From Pseudomonas hygromyciniae (GTDB taxonomy: Bacteria; Pseudomonadota; Gammaproteobacteria; Pseudomonadales; Pseudomonadaceae), in assembly GCF_016925675.1 (NCBI RefSeq), contig NZ_CP070506.1, positions 1,610,501 to 1,674,500 on the forward strand: 64,000 nt of DNA, in the 5' to 3' direction. The position numbers and the translations under genes were made by a program. The notes beneath the pieces were generated by a model. That model worked only from the letters and a program-made list of their open reading frames with translations. It had not been told where the DNA came from and did no database searches. Shown here piece after piece: positions 8,295-15,877 of this stretch (within the stretch, counting starts at the first letter, position 1; each line of letters starts with the position of its first letter).

Positions 8295-8377
8295 AGGAAT
8301 GCCTCATCGATGTTGTGGTTATCAGAGGCCGATTCTGCGAAATGTAGGGCACAGGAAGAATCGCTGCGGGGAAATAC

Positions 8378-8401
8378 TTAGTTCAGATTTTTCTGAACTA
8401 A
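8378..8401. promoter_or_regulatory. Perfect palindrome, candidate GbuR operator
   Basis: TTAGTTCAG and CTGAACTAA are perfect 9-base inverted repeats around ATTTTT. The site lies in the divergent region between gbuA (start 8294) and gbuR (start 8582), where a LysR regulator of this locus should bind. Its symmetry and AT spacer are typical of LysR-type sites. Confidence 0.6.
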
Positions 8402-8436
8402 TGCCTGGGGTAGACTCCACCGGTGTGCAAAACCTG

Positions 8437-8546
8437 TTCCCTGTAGGAGCGAGCTTGCTCGCGAAAAACGTTAACGATGACGCGGGCATTTAGAATGTAC
8501 GCGGCGCTCTCAGGTTTTTCGCGAGCAAGCTCGCTCCTACAGGGAA
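8437..8546. repeat. REPIN: inverted REP pair
   Basis: CTGTAGGAGCGAGCTTGCTC at the left is repeated in inverse orientation as GAGCAAGCTCGCTCCTACAG at the right, separated by about 50 bases. The pair sits inside the gbuA-gbuR control region, only 35 bases before gbuR, so it lies within the gbuR leader. Confidence 0.9.
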
Positions 8547-8581
8547 TGGGCCTGTCAGCCGATTTTTTGCCTGGAGGTTCC

Positions 8582-9475
8582 ATGGCCAGCGCCTTGCCCG
8601 ACCTGAAACTGCTGCGCATCTTCGTCAGCGTGGTCCGCCACCAAGGGTTTGCCAATGCCCAGCACGAGCTCAACTTGTCGACGTCCGCCATCAGCACCTA
8701 TATGAGCCAGCTGGAAGGCGCGTTGGGCCTGGTGCTGTGCCACCGCGGGCGTGGCGGTTTCAGCCTGACCAGCAAGGGCGAGCTGTTTCACCAGGAAACC
8801 TTACGCCTGCTGGCCGAGTTGGAGGGCTTCGAGCAATATGCCGCGGCGCTCAAGGGCGAGTTGCGCGGCACGCTCAAACTGGGCGTGCTCGACTCCACCG
8901 TCAGCGACAAGGCCCTGCCATTCGCCGAAGTCATCGGCGCCTACAGCCTTGAGCACCCGGCGGTGCATTTGAATCTGTCGGTCATGAGCCCCTACGAGCT
9001 GCAACTGGGGGTCCAGGACAATCGCCTGGACCTGGCCATCGGCGCCTTCTCCAACCGCATGAGCGGGCTGATGTACATGCCGTTGTACCGCGAACAGCAC
9101 TGGCTTTACTGCAGTTCGCGGCACCCACTGTTCAGCGAGCGGCGCATCCCGGAACAGGTGATTACCCAGCAACGTATGGTTGGGCGCGGCTATTGGAGCC
9201 AGGCGGAACTGGCGCGCCATGGCTTCAAACATAGCGCCGCGACAGTGGAAAGCATGGAAGCGCAGCTGATCCTGGTGCTGTCCGGCGCCTACATCGGCTA
9301 CTTGCCCGAACACTACGCCCAGGCCTGGGCCGACAAGGGCGACTTGCGGGTGCTGCTGCCGGCGACTTTTGGCTATCAGGCGCCGTTTTCGCTGATCATG
9401 CGCCGTGGGCGCAGCCGCGAGCCGTTGATCCAGACCTTCCGCGATTTACTCAAAGCACAGCTCAATCAGGCCTGA
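8582..9475 (+). CDS. gbuR: LysR family regulator of guanidinobutyrate use
   Basis: A 297-residue LysR-type regulator: an N-terminal winged helix (LKLLRIFVSVVRHQGFANAQHELNLSTSAISTYMSQLE..., residues 8-70) and an effector domain. ATG 8582 is chosen over the longer frame from 8477, because GGAGG lies five bases upstream and the upstream part is REP sequence. Divergent from gbuA with a palindrome between them, it matches P. aeruginosa gbuR, the activator of gbuA in response to 4-guanidinobutyrate. The identity is inferred from context as well as family. Confidence 0.8.
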   Translation: MASALPDLKLLRIFVSVVRHQGFANAQHELNLSTSAISTYMSQLEGALGLVLCHRGRGGFSLTSKGELFHQETLRLLAELEGFEQYAAALKGELRGTLKLGVLDSTVSDKALPFAEVIGAYSLEHPAVHLNLSVMSPYELQLGVQDNRLDLAIGAFSNRMSGLMYMPLYREQHWLYCSSRHPLFSERRIPEQVITQQRMVGRGYWSQAELARHGFKHSAATVESMEAQLILVLSGAYIGYLPEHYAQAWADKGDLRVLLPATFGYQAPFSLIMRRGRSREPLIQTFRDLLKAQLNQA

Positions 9476-9477
9476 AT

Positions 9478-10083
9478 ATGTCCAGACCCCAATGCCCCCG
9501 CTGCCTGCGGCCGACCACCCACTGCCTGTGCGCGCTGATTCCGAACCTGGACAGCCGCACCCGAGTGTTGCTGTTGCAACATCCCAGCGAGGTCAACCAT
9601 GCACTCAACACCGCGCGTCTGGCCGCGTTGGGCCTGGTGAATGCGCAACTGGTGGTGGGTGAAGTATTCGAGGACTTGCAGAACTTGCTCAATCCGCCTG
9701 GGTACCAGGCGCGGCTGTTGTTTCCCGCCGAGGATGCGCAGCCGCTGCAGGCCTACAGCCCATCCGACGAACCGTTGCTGCTGGTGGTGCCCGACGGCAC
9801 CTGGCGCAAGGCGCGCAAGTTGCTGCACCTCAACCCGCTGCTGGCGGCGTTGCCACGGGTGACGCTGGCTGCGGGCGCGGTGTCCCGTTATCGGTTGCGC
9901 AAGGCACCGGGGCCGGGGGCGTTGTCGACGGTGGAGGCGATTGTGCAGGCGCTGCAGGTGCTGGAGGCGCCGCAGTCATTCGAGCCGTTGTTGCGGCCGT
10001 TTGAGGCGTTGATCGAGGGGCAGATTGCGGCGATGGGCGAACATATCTACCGCAGGAATCACGGGGATACGAGTTCTGTCTAA
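9478..10083 (+). CDS. tapT: DTW domain protein, tRNA-uridine aminocarboxypropyltransferase
   Basis: A 201-residue DTW-domain protein. An N-terminal zinc-type cluster, CPRCLRPTTHCLC (residues 6-18), precedes LLLQHPSEVNHALNTARL and the signature PDGTWRKARKL (residues about 105-115). TapT (E. coli YfiP) uses S-adenosylmethionine to place an aminocarboxypropyl group on U47 in the variable loop of tRNA. It starts three bases after the gbuR stop, so it may be cotranscribed with gbuR. It marks the left edge of ordinary GC-rich sequence before the AT-rich island. Confidence 0.82.
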   Translation: MSRPQCPRCLRPTTHCLCALIPNLDSRTRVLLLQHPSEVNHALNTARLAALGLVNAQLVVGEVFEDLQNLLNPPGYQARLLFPAEDAQPLQAYSPSDEPLLLVVPDGTWRKARKLLHLNPLLAALPRVTLAAGAVSRYRLRKAPGPGALSTVEAIVQALQVLEAPQSFEPLLRPFEALIEGQIAAMGEHIYRRNHGDTSSV

Positions 10084-10467
10084 CGGAGTCAGGAGCAGTG
10101 GGGTGGGCTGCTCCAGTCGAGGTCTTGAGGGTCGCTGCATTTAGCGCATTTTGAGCCTGATCCGTGTTGAAGCAGAGGCATTGGACGCTGACTTCAGGTC
10201 AGTTACGTGAGTAAAGCAGTGTCGAAATAATGAGGAGAACGCCTACTTTTTTTTGCATGATTTTAGGCCTGCTCTTGTACGAAAAGTCTACTTGATAGCC
10301 CTTGCAGGAGGGGGCTTCCCCCCTTGAATGACTACACCCAGAGGCGGCGAGCGCCAGCACTAGTGGAGGATTTGGAGCTAGATTGAGTTTTAGTGTGCGG
10401 CTGTAGTTGGCAAGTTGCCGGAATGACATGTTTGGAAATATTTAAAAAAGTATAAGAATTGTCTTGG
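10084..10467. other. Intergenic stretch entering the AT-rich island; no gene seen
   Basis: After a GC-rich hairpin without a T-run at about 10091-10113 (GGAGCAG/CTGCTCC), base composition drops steadily toward 10440. The only long frame, 76 codons on the minus strand (10199-10429), lacks a ribosome site and family resemblance, so I do not call it. The right part should carry the promoter of the following peptide operon. Confidence 0.5.
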
Positions 10468-10495
10468 CTGAAAAAATTTTTTTACATTTTTTCAG
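10468..10495. promoter_or_regulatory. AT-rich inverted repeat upstream of the peptide operon
   Basis: CTGAAAAAA and TTTTTTCAG are perfect 9-base inverted repeats with a 10-base T-rich spacer, about 85 bases upstream of the 23-codon gene. It could be a regulator-binding site or a weak bidirectional terminator; the sequence does not decide which. Confidence 0.45.
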
Positions 10496-10523
10496 ACTTT
10501 TTTAGTAAAAGTTTCCTGCTAAT

Positions 10524-10558
10524 TTTAAGTTGCCCCGTAACGGCGGGCAACACTTAAA
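10524..10558 (+). promoter_or_regulatory. 5' leader stem-loop before the 23-codon gene
   Basis: TTTAAGTTGCCC pairs with GGGCAACACTTAAA (two-base bulge), closing nine bases upstream of the ribosome site of the peptide gene. No T-run follows, so it is not a terminator. It may stabilise the leader or control access to the AAGGAG site. Only its position and pairing support it. Confidence 0.5.
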
Positions 10559-10577
10559 CTTGAACAAGGAGCGTATC

Positions 10578-10649
10578 ATGAAATCTGCAATCGACCTGTT
10601 TCAAACTGAAGTGACTGGCGTTACTACCAAAGGTGTTTGCCTCTGGTAA
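10578..10649 (+). CDS. 23-residue peptide: candidate RiPP precursor or regulatory leader peptide
   Basis: ATG at 10578 has an ideal AAGGAG ribosome site six bases upstream. The peptide begins MKSAIDLFQTEVTG and ends TKGVCLW, then TAA. It lies just ahead of an AdoMet-decarboxylase-like gene and a radical SAM gene and is followed after nine bases by a strong hairpin. Two readings fit. It may be a ribosomal precursor whose C-terminal Val-Cys-Leu-Trp is modified by the downstream enzymes. Alternatively it may be a leader peptide controlling the decarboxylase operon, as SpeFL does for enterobacterial ornithine decarboxylase. I do not recognise the peptide. It has no similarity that I can see to PqqA. 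Confidence 0.65.
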   Translation: MKSAIDLFQTEVTGVTTKGVCLW

Positions 10650-10658
10650 ATGCAAAAG

Positions 10659-10685
10659 GGGGAGGGGAGTTAATCTCCCCTTCTC
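10659..10685 (+). terminator. Hairpin directly after the peptide gene, possible attenuator
   Basis: AGGGGAG (10663-10669) pairs with CTCCCCT (10675-10681), extendable by G-C and G-U pairs, and is followed by a pyrimidine-rich TCTCTTTATTTG. The U-run is imperfect, so termination would be partial. That fits either extra precursor-peptide transcript or ribosome-controlled attenuation, because a ribosome held at the peptide stop codon would cover the left base of the stem. Confidence 0.55.
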
Positions 10686-10729
10686 TTTATTTGAAGTATT
10701 TCATGCCCAAGGATAGGAGCAATGTTCGT

Positions 10730-11119
10730 ATGGACGACTTTGGTTATCATACGATTTGGGATATCACAGGTGCAGATGCGCGCTTGTTGAAAGATGCGCC
10801 GGCACTGCATGATTTCTTCCTCAGTACTTTGCAGCGTTCACGTTTTACTGTACTAGATCATTTGACCCACAAATTCAATGCCGGCGGCGAGGGGGTGACA
10901 GGTCTCTATCTACTTTCCGAATCTCACCTTTCCTATCACACCTATCCAGAAAGTCATTACATTAGCATCGACGTCTATACGTGCGGCTCGAATAACCTGT
11001 CAATCAATGAAGGAATCCGCGGTTTTTTTGGTGGTGATGTAAAAGTCAAAAGCCGTACGTTGCTTCGTGGCAGCAATGTGGTTGTTACTACAGAGGTGGA
11101 AAATGAAACTTGTCAATAA
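10730..11119 (+). CDS. AdoMet decarboxylase-like pyruvoyl enzyme (SpeD family)
   Basis: A 129-residue class 1B AdoMet-decarboxylase homologue. Essential features are intact: SESHLSYHTYPE, with the self-cleavage serine S65 (cut between E64 and S65 makes the pyruvoyl group), H70 five residues later and C85 in DVYTCG. These match S63, H68 and C83 of the Thermotoga enzyme. It should make decarboxylated AdoMet, the aminopropyl donor. I start at ATG 10730 (MDDFGYHT), which aligns with the family start and has AGGAG ten bases upstream; ATG 10703 is possible. Its end overlaps the radical SAM gene by 17 bases. No aminopropyltransferase gene is nearby, so its product may serve something other than spermidine synthesis. 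Confidence 0.75.
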   Translation: MDDFGYHTIWDITGADARLLKDAPALHDFFLSTLQRSRFTVLDHLTHKFNAGGEGVTGLYLLSESHLSYHTYPESHYISIDVYTCGSNNLSINEGIRGFFGGDVKVKSRTLLRGSNVVVTTEVENETCQ

Positions 11120-12449
11120 TGGATTGATTAAATTCGATTATCAGTTTCCACTGTACAATTTCTTTTTTCCTTCGCAGTCCATGAACGTCTTTCGCCCGAG
11201 CGAAACGCAGTTGTCCAACTTGCTGAATGGAGCCAATGCCCAAGCGAAGTCGCGCGCATTATATTTTCATATTCCATTTTGCGAGGCTATCTGCTCTTTT
11301 TGTCCGTTTACTCGGGGGTTGTACAAAAATGCAGAGGATATTGATCGTTATACCAAGGCATTGATAAAGGAAATCGAATATAAATCACGGCTGATGGACT
11401 TTAAAGCAGTTCCGGTCAGGGCGATATTCTTCGGAGGCGGTACGCCTTCGCTACTCTCACCACAGAATATCAATGATATCGGTGAGGCCTTGCATCGATT
11501 TTTCGACATGTCGACGGTTGAGGAATTTTCTTTCGAGTTCAACATCACCAGTGTTACGCGTGAACGCAATGTTGCATTGGCTGACATTGGCGTTACGCAT
11601 GCGCGCTTTGGTTTACAGACGATTGATCCTACTTGGCGAAAACTGTTCAATCTCAATGAGGATATTGCTGAAATCGAGCGCGCGGCCGATCTGTTGGTGC
11701 CCACGTTCGAGCACGTCCTGTGCGACATCATGTACGGTATGAACGGAAGCAATGAGGCTCAGACGCTGGCAGATATCGACAAAGCCGTTGAGTTGGGTCT
11801 TAGCAACATAGACATTTATCCGATCAACAACGTCGTCACTTCAGTAAAACTCCACAAGCAAATCAAAGAACGTACTGCTGAAGTTTTCCCGGCAATGCGT
11901 AAATTGAACATGAAACTGATGATTGATGAGCACATGCGACAGAAGGGCTACCTGCCTTACAACGGGCATGGCTATGTGCGGCGAACCAGTGCGCAACCGA
12001 CGTTGATTACCCCAGATTACTCATTTATCTACCATGAGCACGTTTACGGCTATGCCGACCACGACCTGCTGGGTTTTGGCGTCGGCGCGATCTCCTCGGT
12101 AGCGGAAAACGTGATCACCAACACCTCGTTGCGCGAACAATATATCGCCAAAATGAGCGCTGGTGATTATGTCTGTCAGGTCAGCCAGCATGCCCCGGTG
12201 TTGGATCTGGTCAAGCCGGTTGTACTGCGTCTTCCCTATCACGGAGAAATCGACAAATCCAAGGTGGCGATGAGCCGGCTACCTCAAGGACTCCTGGCGC
12301 GTCTGCAGGAACTAGTGGAAGCGGACCTTATCACTGAAACCCCGACAAGCTTTGAACTGACCAAACTGGGCTGGTTGTGGTACAGCAACATTATGTTTTA
12401 CTTAATTCCAGAAAGTGAACAAAATATCTTGAAAAAAAATAGTGTTTGA
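11103..12449 (+). CDS. HemN-like radical SAM enzyme
   Basis: A 448-residue radical SAM protein of the HemN/HemW superfamily. The cluster motif FHIPFCEAICSFC supplies C60, C64 and C67 (CX3CX2C), and FFGGGTPSLL (GGGTP at 111-115) binds AdoMet. A HemN-type C-terminal region follows (LLGFGVGAISS, and a winged region ending ELTKLGWLWYSN). The family includes coproporphyrinogen oxidase, heme chaperones, class C methylases and cyclopropane-forming enzymes. Position, between a decarboxylase and an exporter and behind a peptide gene, points to a biosynthetic role rather than heme synthesis. ATG 11103 has GAGG six bases upstream; the gene overlaps the previous one, so translation is coupled. Confidence 0.8.
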   Translation: MKLVNNGLIKFDYQFPLYNFFFPSQSMNVFRPSETQLSNLLNGANAQAKSRALYFHIPFCEAICSFCPFTRGLYKNAEDIDRYTKALIKEIEYKSRLMDFKAVPVRAIFFGGGTPSLLSPQNINDIGEALHRFFDMSTVEEFSFEFNITSVTRERNVALADIGVTHARFGLQTIDPTWRKLFNLNEDIAEIERAADLLVPTFEHVLCDIMYGMNGSNEAQTLADIDKAVELGLSNIDIYPINNVVTSVKLHKQIKERTAEVFPAMRKLNMKLMIDEHMRQKGYLPYNGHGYVRRTSAQPTLITPDYSFIYHEHVYGYADHDLLGFGVGAISSVAENVITNTSLREQYIAKMSAGDYVCQVSQHAPVLDLVKPVVLRLPYHGEIDKSKVAMSRLPQGLLARLQELVEADLITETPTSFELTKLGWLWYSNIMFYLIPESEQNILKKNSV

Positions 12450-12532
12450 GAAGCTTAGTGCCGACGGAAGAGATATCACTCGGGATGAGTTGATTTATTC
12501 TGCAGGTTAGAACCACTTGGTAGGCAGTGGAT

Positions 12533-13747
12533 ATGCGCGCACTTACACTCAATCATGGAACCCAACGGCTCTCGATCGCTTTTTTTTTCTCGAAATGCGG
12601 TGAGTTTGCTTTCGAGACGGCGTTTGCTGTAGCCGTTGTAACGTTGACCGATGCCGATATTCTACTGATGGGCTTGGTCTACTTTTTTCGTTACTTACCC
12701 AGTGCATTGTTTTCTCCCATAGGCGGCTGGCTGGCGGATAACGTTGAAAAAAAGTCTACGCTGGTAGTTGTTGAATTAATGAAGTGCGCCTTGGCAGTTG
12801 CGATGTTCGTGATGTTCGAGTACTCGCAACCGACGGTGGCGATGGTCATCGTTGCCTCCATGCTCATGACGGCACTTGACTGTTTGTACACACCGACATT
12901 TCGTGCTTACTTTCCCGATATTGTGCATAACGATGACTTGCCTTCTGTCAATAGTGCAATACAGGTCATTGAAGATATCTCTTCGATCATTGGTCCGCTT
13001 ATATTTTCTCTTATTGCAATTGTTCTTGCGCCAAGCTATGCGTTTGCATTTTTCGCGGTAAGTTTGTTGGTGTCGGCCACTTGTATGTTGATGTTGCTGT
13101 CGTCTGCAAGAACTACACAAGAGTCTTTCAATATACTGGCTATTTTCAAAGAAGCGACACGCAGCGTTGGCAGTCTGCGAAAATTCAACAAGCCACTCTT
13201 TACGGTCATCTGTTGCACTACGTTGTGTGCGATGTTTGCCACTTCAGTAATACGTTTTATATTGCCGGCTGCCGTTATCGAGCATTTTCAGTCGGAAGCG
13301 GCTGTTGGTTACATTTATTCCCTGCTTGCCCTGGGTACGGTGATGGGCGGTATGTTGTATGTGAAGTTCAATGCGACGACCACGGCGCGTTCAGTCATTG
13401 TCTATTGGTTGTTGTATGGCGTGCTTTTTTTGTCCACGGCTATCGCCTTGCAATTCAATACGTATTTGTTTTTTTTGCTGTTGCTGTGCGTGGGGTTTAT
13501 CGGTGCGTTCGTCGATATTGCAATTATTACCAATATTCAATGTCTGTCGAATCCACAGGAAGTGGGTAAGAACTTTTCGTTGTATTACTTTACGGCAGTC
13601 ATTGGCGATGCTATGTCAGGGCTTATCGCGTGCCTTATGTTTCTCATCGTGGGGCCGGCTACTTTTATTGGCATGACGTTCATGCTGTGTGTTGCACCCT
13701 TGGGTTGGAGCCTGAGAAGAGATGATGCAGATAAGGATCGTTTGTAG
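12533..13747 (+). CDS. MFS transporter, probable exporter of the island's product
   Basis: A 404-residue major facilitator protein with about 12 helices and an MFS loop (GGWLADNVEKKSTLVVVE) after the second helix. It resembles drug-efflux MFS proteins of the MFS_3 type. ATG 12533 has an AGG nearby; GTG 12527 is also possible. Codon use is AT-richer than in the flanking core genes, as in the rest of the island. Its end overlaps the following decarboxylase gene by 26 bases. Export of, or self-resistance to, the cluster product is inferred from context. Confidence 0.75.
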   Translation: MRALTLNHGTQRLSIAFFFSKCGEFAFETAFAVAVVTLTDADILLMGLVYFFRYLPSALFSPIGGWLADNVEKKSTLVVVELMKCALAVAMFVMFEYSQPTVAMVIVASMLMTALDCLYTPTFRAYFPDIVHNDDLPSVNSAIQVIEDISSIIGPLIFSLIAIVLAPSYAFAFFAVSLLVSATCMLMLLSSARTTQESFNILAIFKEATRSVGSLRKFNKPLFTVICCTTLCAMFATSVIRFILPAAVIEHFQSEAAVGYIYSLLALGTVMGGMLYVKFNATTTARSVIVYWLLYGVLFLSTAIALQFNTYLFFLLLLCVGFIGAFVDIAIITNIQCLSNPQEVGKNFSLYYFTAVIGDAMSGLIACLMFLIVGPATFIGMTFMLCVAPLGWSLRRDDADKDRL

Positions 13748-15854
13748 CGCAACCGTCCATCTTGAGGAGCGGCCTGGGGTGGTGGTTGCAGCTTTCGCAG
13801 GGAGCCATGATTTGCTGGGGGCTGGCGCGCTGGTTTTGAGCGTGGAAGATGCATCGATAGCGCGCGTAATCGACTGCGTGGAAAAATGGCAGATTCCGTT
13901 GTTTGTGATACATCACGACGGGCAAGAGCAGTGCTCTCCCGCACTAGCCAAACTGCAGCCGACTTTGCTACAGGCACCATTATCGGAGCATGCAGCCAAT
14001 CGCATCATTGATGCCGCCAGAGGCTTCGAATCCAGGGCTCTACCAGCGTTCAGTTCGGCAATCGCGCAGTTTGTGTCAAAGAAACGACCTACGTTTGCCT
14101 GCCCAGGGCATCAAGGCGGGCAATGTCTGGATCTGCACCCTGCCGGAGTGCGTTTCAAACAGTTGGTCGGAGCAGAGGTTTTCAGTGTGGATGTGCCCCA
14201 CGCTGCGCCCGAGCTGGGCGATGTGCTCAGTCATGAAGGGCCGATCAAGCAGGCTGAGGAACTCGCTGCCAAGGTATTTAATGCCGACGAAACCTACTTT
14301 GTCCTCAATGGCACCTCGACCGCTAACAAGATTGTCACCAGTGCCTTGCTTACCGAGGGCGACCTTGTACTGATGGATCGGAACAATCACAAATCGGTGT
14401 ATTTAGGGGCGCTGGTACAAAGTGGCGCGCGTGCGGTGTATCTCGATAATTTCCGCGATGACTGCGGCGTACTGGGCGGCTACCGAAAAGGCGCCTTGCA
14501 AGAGGACCAGCTCAGAGCCCGAGCGAGCAAAATAGATGAGGCGAAGGCGCGGCAGGCAAGGCCGTTTCGCCTGGCAATCGTGCAACACGCCACTTGCGAC
14601 GGTGTTGTCGTGGATGCTGGTGGACTATTGGAACGAATCGGTCACCTGTGCGATTACGTGCTCTTTGATTGCGCATGGTTAGGCTACGAACCATTTGTCG
14701 ATCTGCTTGCCCACCGATCGCCATTGCATATCCCGTTACTGCCGGATGCCCCGGGTATCATTGTGACGCAGTCTGTCCACAAGCAAATGTCCGGTTTTTC
14801 ACAAACCTCGCAGATCCATAAAAAGGACAGGCATATCCAGTCCCAGCAGCGCTATTGCTCCAGTCGCGTGTTCAATAGCGCTTTCATGTTGCACTCTTCT
14901 ACCAGCCCGTTTTATCCGTTGTTCATGTCCTTGGAGGTCAATGCGGCTATTCATGCCGATGGCCACGGTCAACGGCTATGGAGTGGCGCTGTCTCAATGG
15001 CCAATGAGTTCAGACGCCAGGTCGATCAGCACTGCACGGTTATCAAGCCGTACTACGGCAACCGGACGCCATCCTACGATCTTGTTTCTCAGGTCTATAC
15101 GCAGGAATTTTGCCCCGTCAGTCGCGACGCTAACCCAATCGAACGCGGCCTGCATTACCTGGACCCCTGCAAGGTCATGTTCACTACGCGTGCGAATGAG
15201 GACGCGATTGCCGACGGGTACGTTTCGATTCCTGCAAGCATCGTCACTTGCTACCTCAGAGAGATGAACTTCACGCCGGAAAAATCCGATTTCTACAACT
15301 TCACCCTACTGGTGTCGCCTTCTTCCGACGCAACGCAGTTGACCCGGCTGATGCACTCGCTGGAGCAACTGGAGCGGGCGCTGGCGCAAGGTGATTGGGT
15401 CAGCGACGTGTTGCCGTCGCTTGCGAGCAGCGGGCAGGGTTACGCAAACATTTCCTTGCGCGAGTTGTGCTGCGTCATCAACCACCTGTTCCAGCACCAT
15501 CAGATCCAGCAGCTCCAATCCAACATATTCAGCTCTGTGGCAGCGACGCAGGCCGTGTTGACGCCGTATGCGGCAAACCAAGCCTTCGTACGCGGACGGT
15601 CCAGGCTGATCGACATCGCAGATGCCGTTGGTTGTGTGGCGGCTGAAGGGGTCATTCCTTATCCGCCAGGGGTTATGTGCATCGCTCCCGGGGAGTGCTG
15701 GAATTCGGCGTTGGTTGGGTACCTCCTGGCCGTGCAAGCCTTGGCCAATCTCTATCCCGACCTTGCACCTCATATCCAAGGGGTTCACTACGGACAACAT
15801 GATGACGGTACTTTGGCCCTTCAGGTCCATGTACTGGATGACCTATCGGTTTGA
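13722..15854 (+). CDS. PLP-dependent ornithine/arginine/lysine decarboxylase (SpeC-like)
   Basis: A 710-residue fold-type-I decarboxylase, almost exactly the length of E. coli SpeC (711). The order is an N-terminal wing domain (residues 1-105), a PLP core with the lysine in SVHKQMSGFSQTSQIH (K354; K355 in SpeC) and PGHQGG earlier, and a C-terminal domain with the conserved YPPGVMCIAPGE. Ornithine to putrescine is the most likely reaction; lysine or arginine decarboxylation is possible. The start overlaps the MFS gene, and the stop is 23 bases before the polymerase start. A second polyamine-type decarboxylase in the same operon as a SpeD-like enzyme is unusual outside polyamine loci. Confidence 0.8.
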   Translation: MMQIRIVCSATVHLEERPGVVVAAFAGSHDLLGAGALVLSVEDASIARVIDCVEKWQIPLFVIHHDGQEQCSPALAKLQPTLLQAPLSEHAANRIIDAARGFESRALPAFSSAIAQFVSKKRPTFACPGHQGGQCLDLHPAGVRFKQLVGAEVFSVDVPHAAPELGDVLSHEGPIKQAEELAAKVFNADETYFVLNGTSTANKIVTSALLTEGDLVLMDRNNHKSVYLGALVQSGARAVYLDNFRDDCGVLGGYRKGALQEDQLRARASKIDEAKARQARPFRLAIVQHATCDGVVVDAGGLLERIGHLCDYVLFDCAWLGYEPFVDLLAHRSPLHIPLLPDAPGIIVTQSVHKQMSGFSQTSQIHKKDRHIQSQQRYCSSRVFNSAFMLHSSTSPFYPLFMSLEVNAAIHADGHGQRLWSGAVSMANEFRRQVDQHCTVIKPYYGNRTPSYDLVSQVYTQEFCPVSRDANPIERGLHYLDPCKVMFTTRANEDAIADGYVSIPASIVTCYLREMNFTPEKSDFYNFTLLVSPSSDATQLTRLMHSLEQLERALAQGDWVSDVLPSLASSGQGYANISLRELCCVINHLFQHHQIQQLQSNIFSSVAATQAVLTPYAANQAFVRGRSRLIDIADAVGCVAAEGVIPYPPGVMCIAPGECWNSALVGYLLAVQALANLYPDLAPHIQGVHYGQHDDGTLALQVHVLDDLSV

Positions 15855-15877
15855 TATCAATGCGCACAGGACAGTCA

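Noticed and set aside
10199..10429. A 76-codon minus-strand frame in the gap before the peptide operon
   Set aside because: No ribosome site and no recognisable family; it begins in the AT-rich control region of the operon.
10578..10649. The 23-residue peptide as PqqA (which is also 23 residues)
   Set aside because: PqqA needs the conserved Glu-x-x-x-Tyr core; this peptide has no Tyr, and no pqqB-E genes follow.
11103..12449. The radical SAM gene as hemN (coproporphyrinogen oxidase) for heme synthesis
   Set aside because: The operon partners are decarboxylases, an exporter and a small peptide, and the gene lies in an AT-rich island; family membership alone does not set the reaction.
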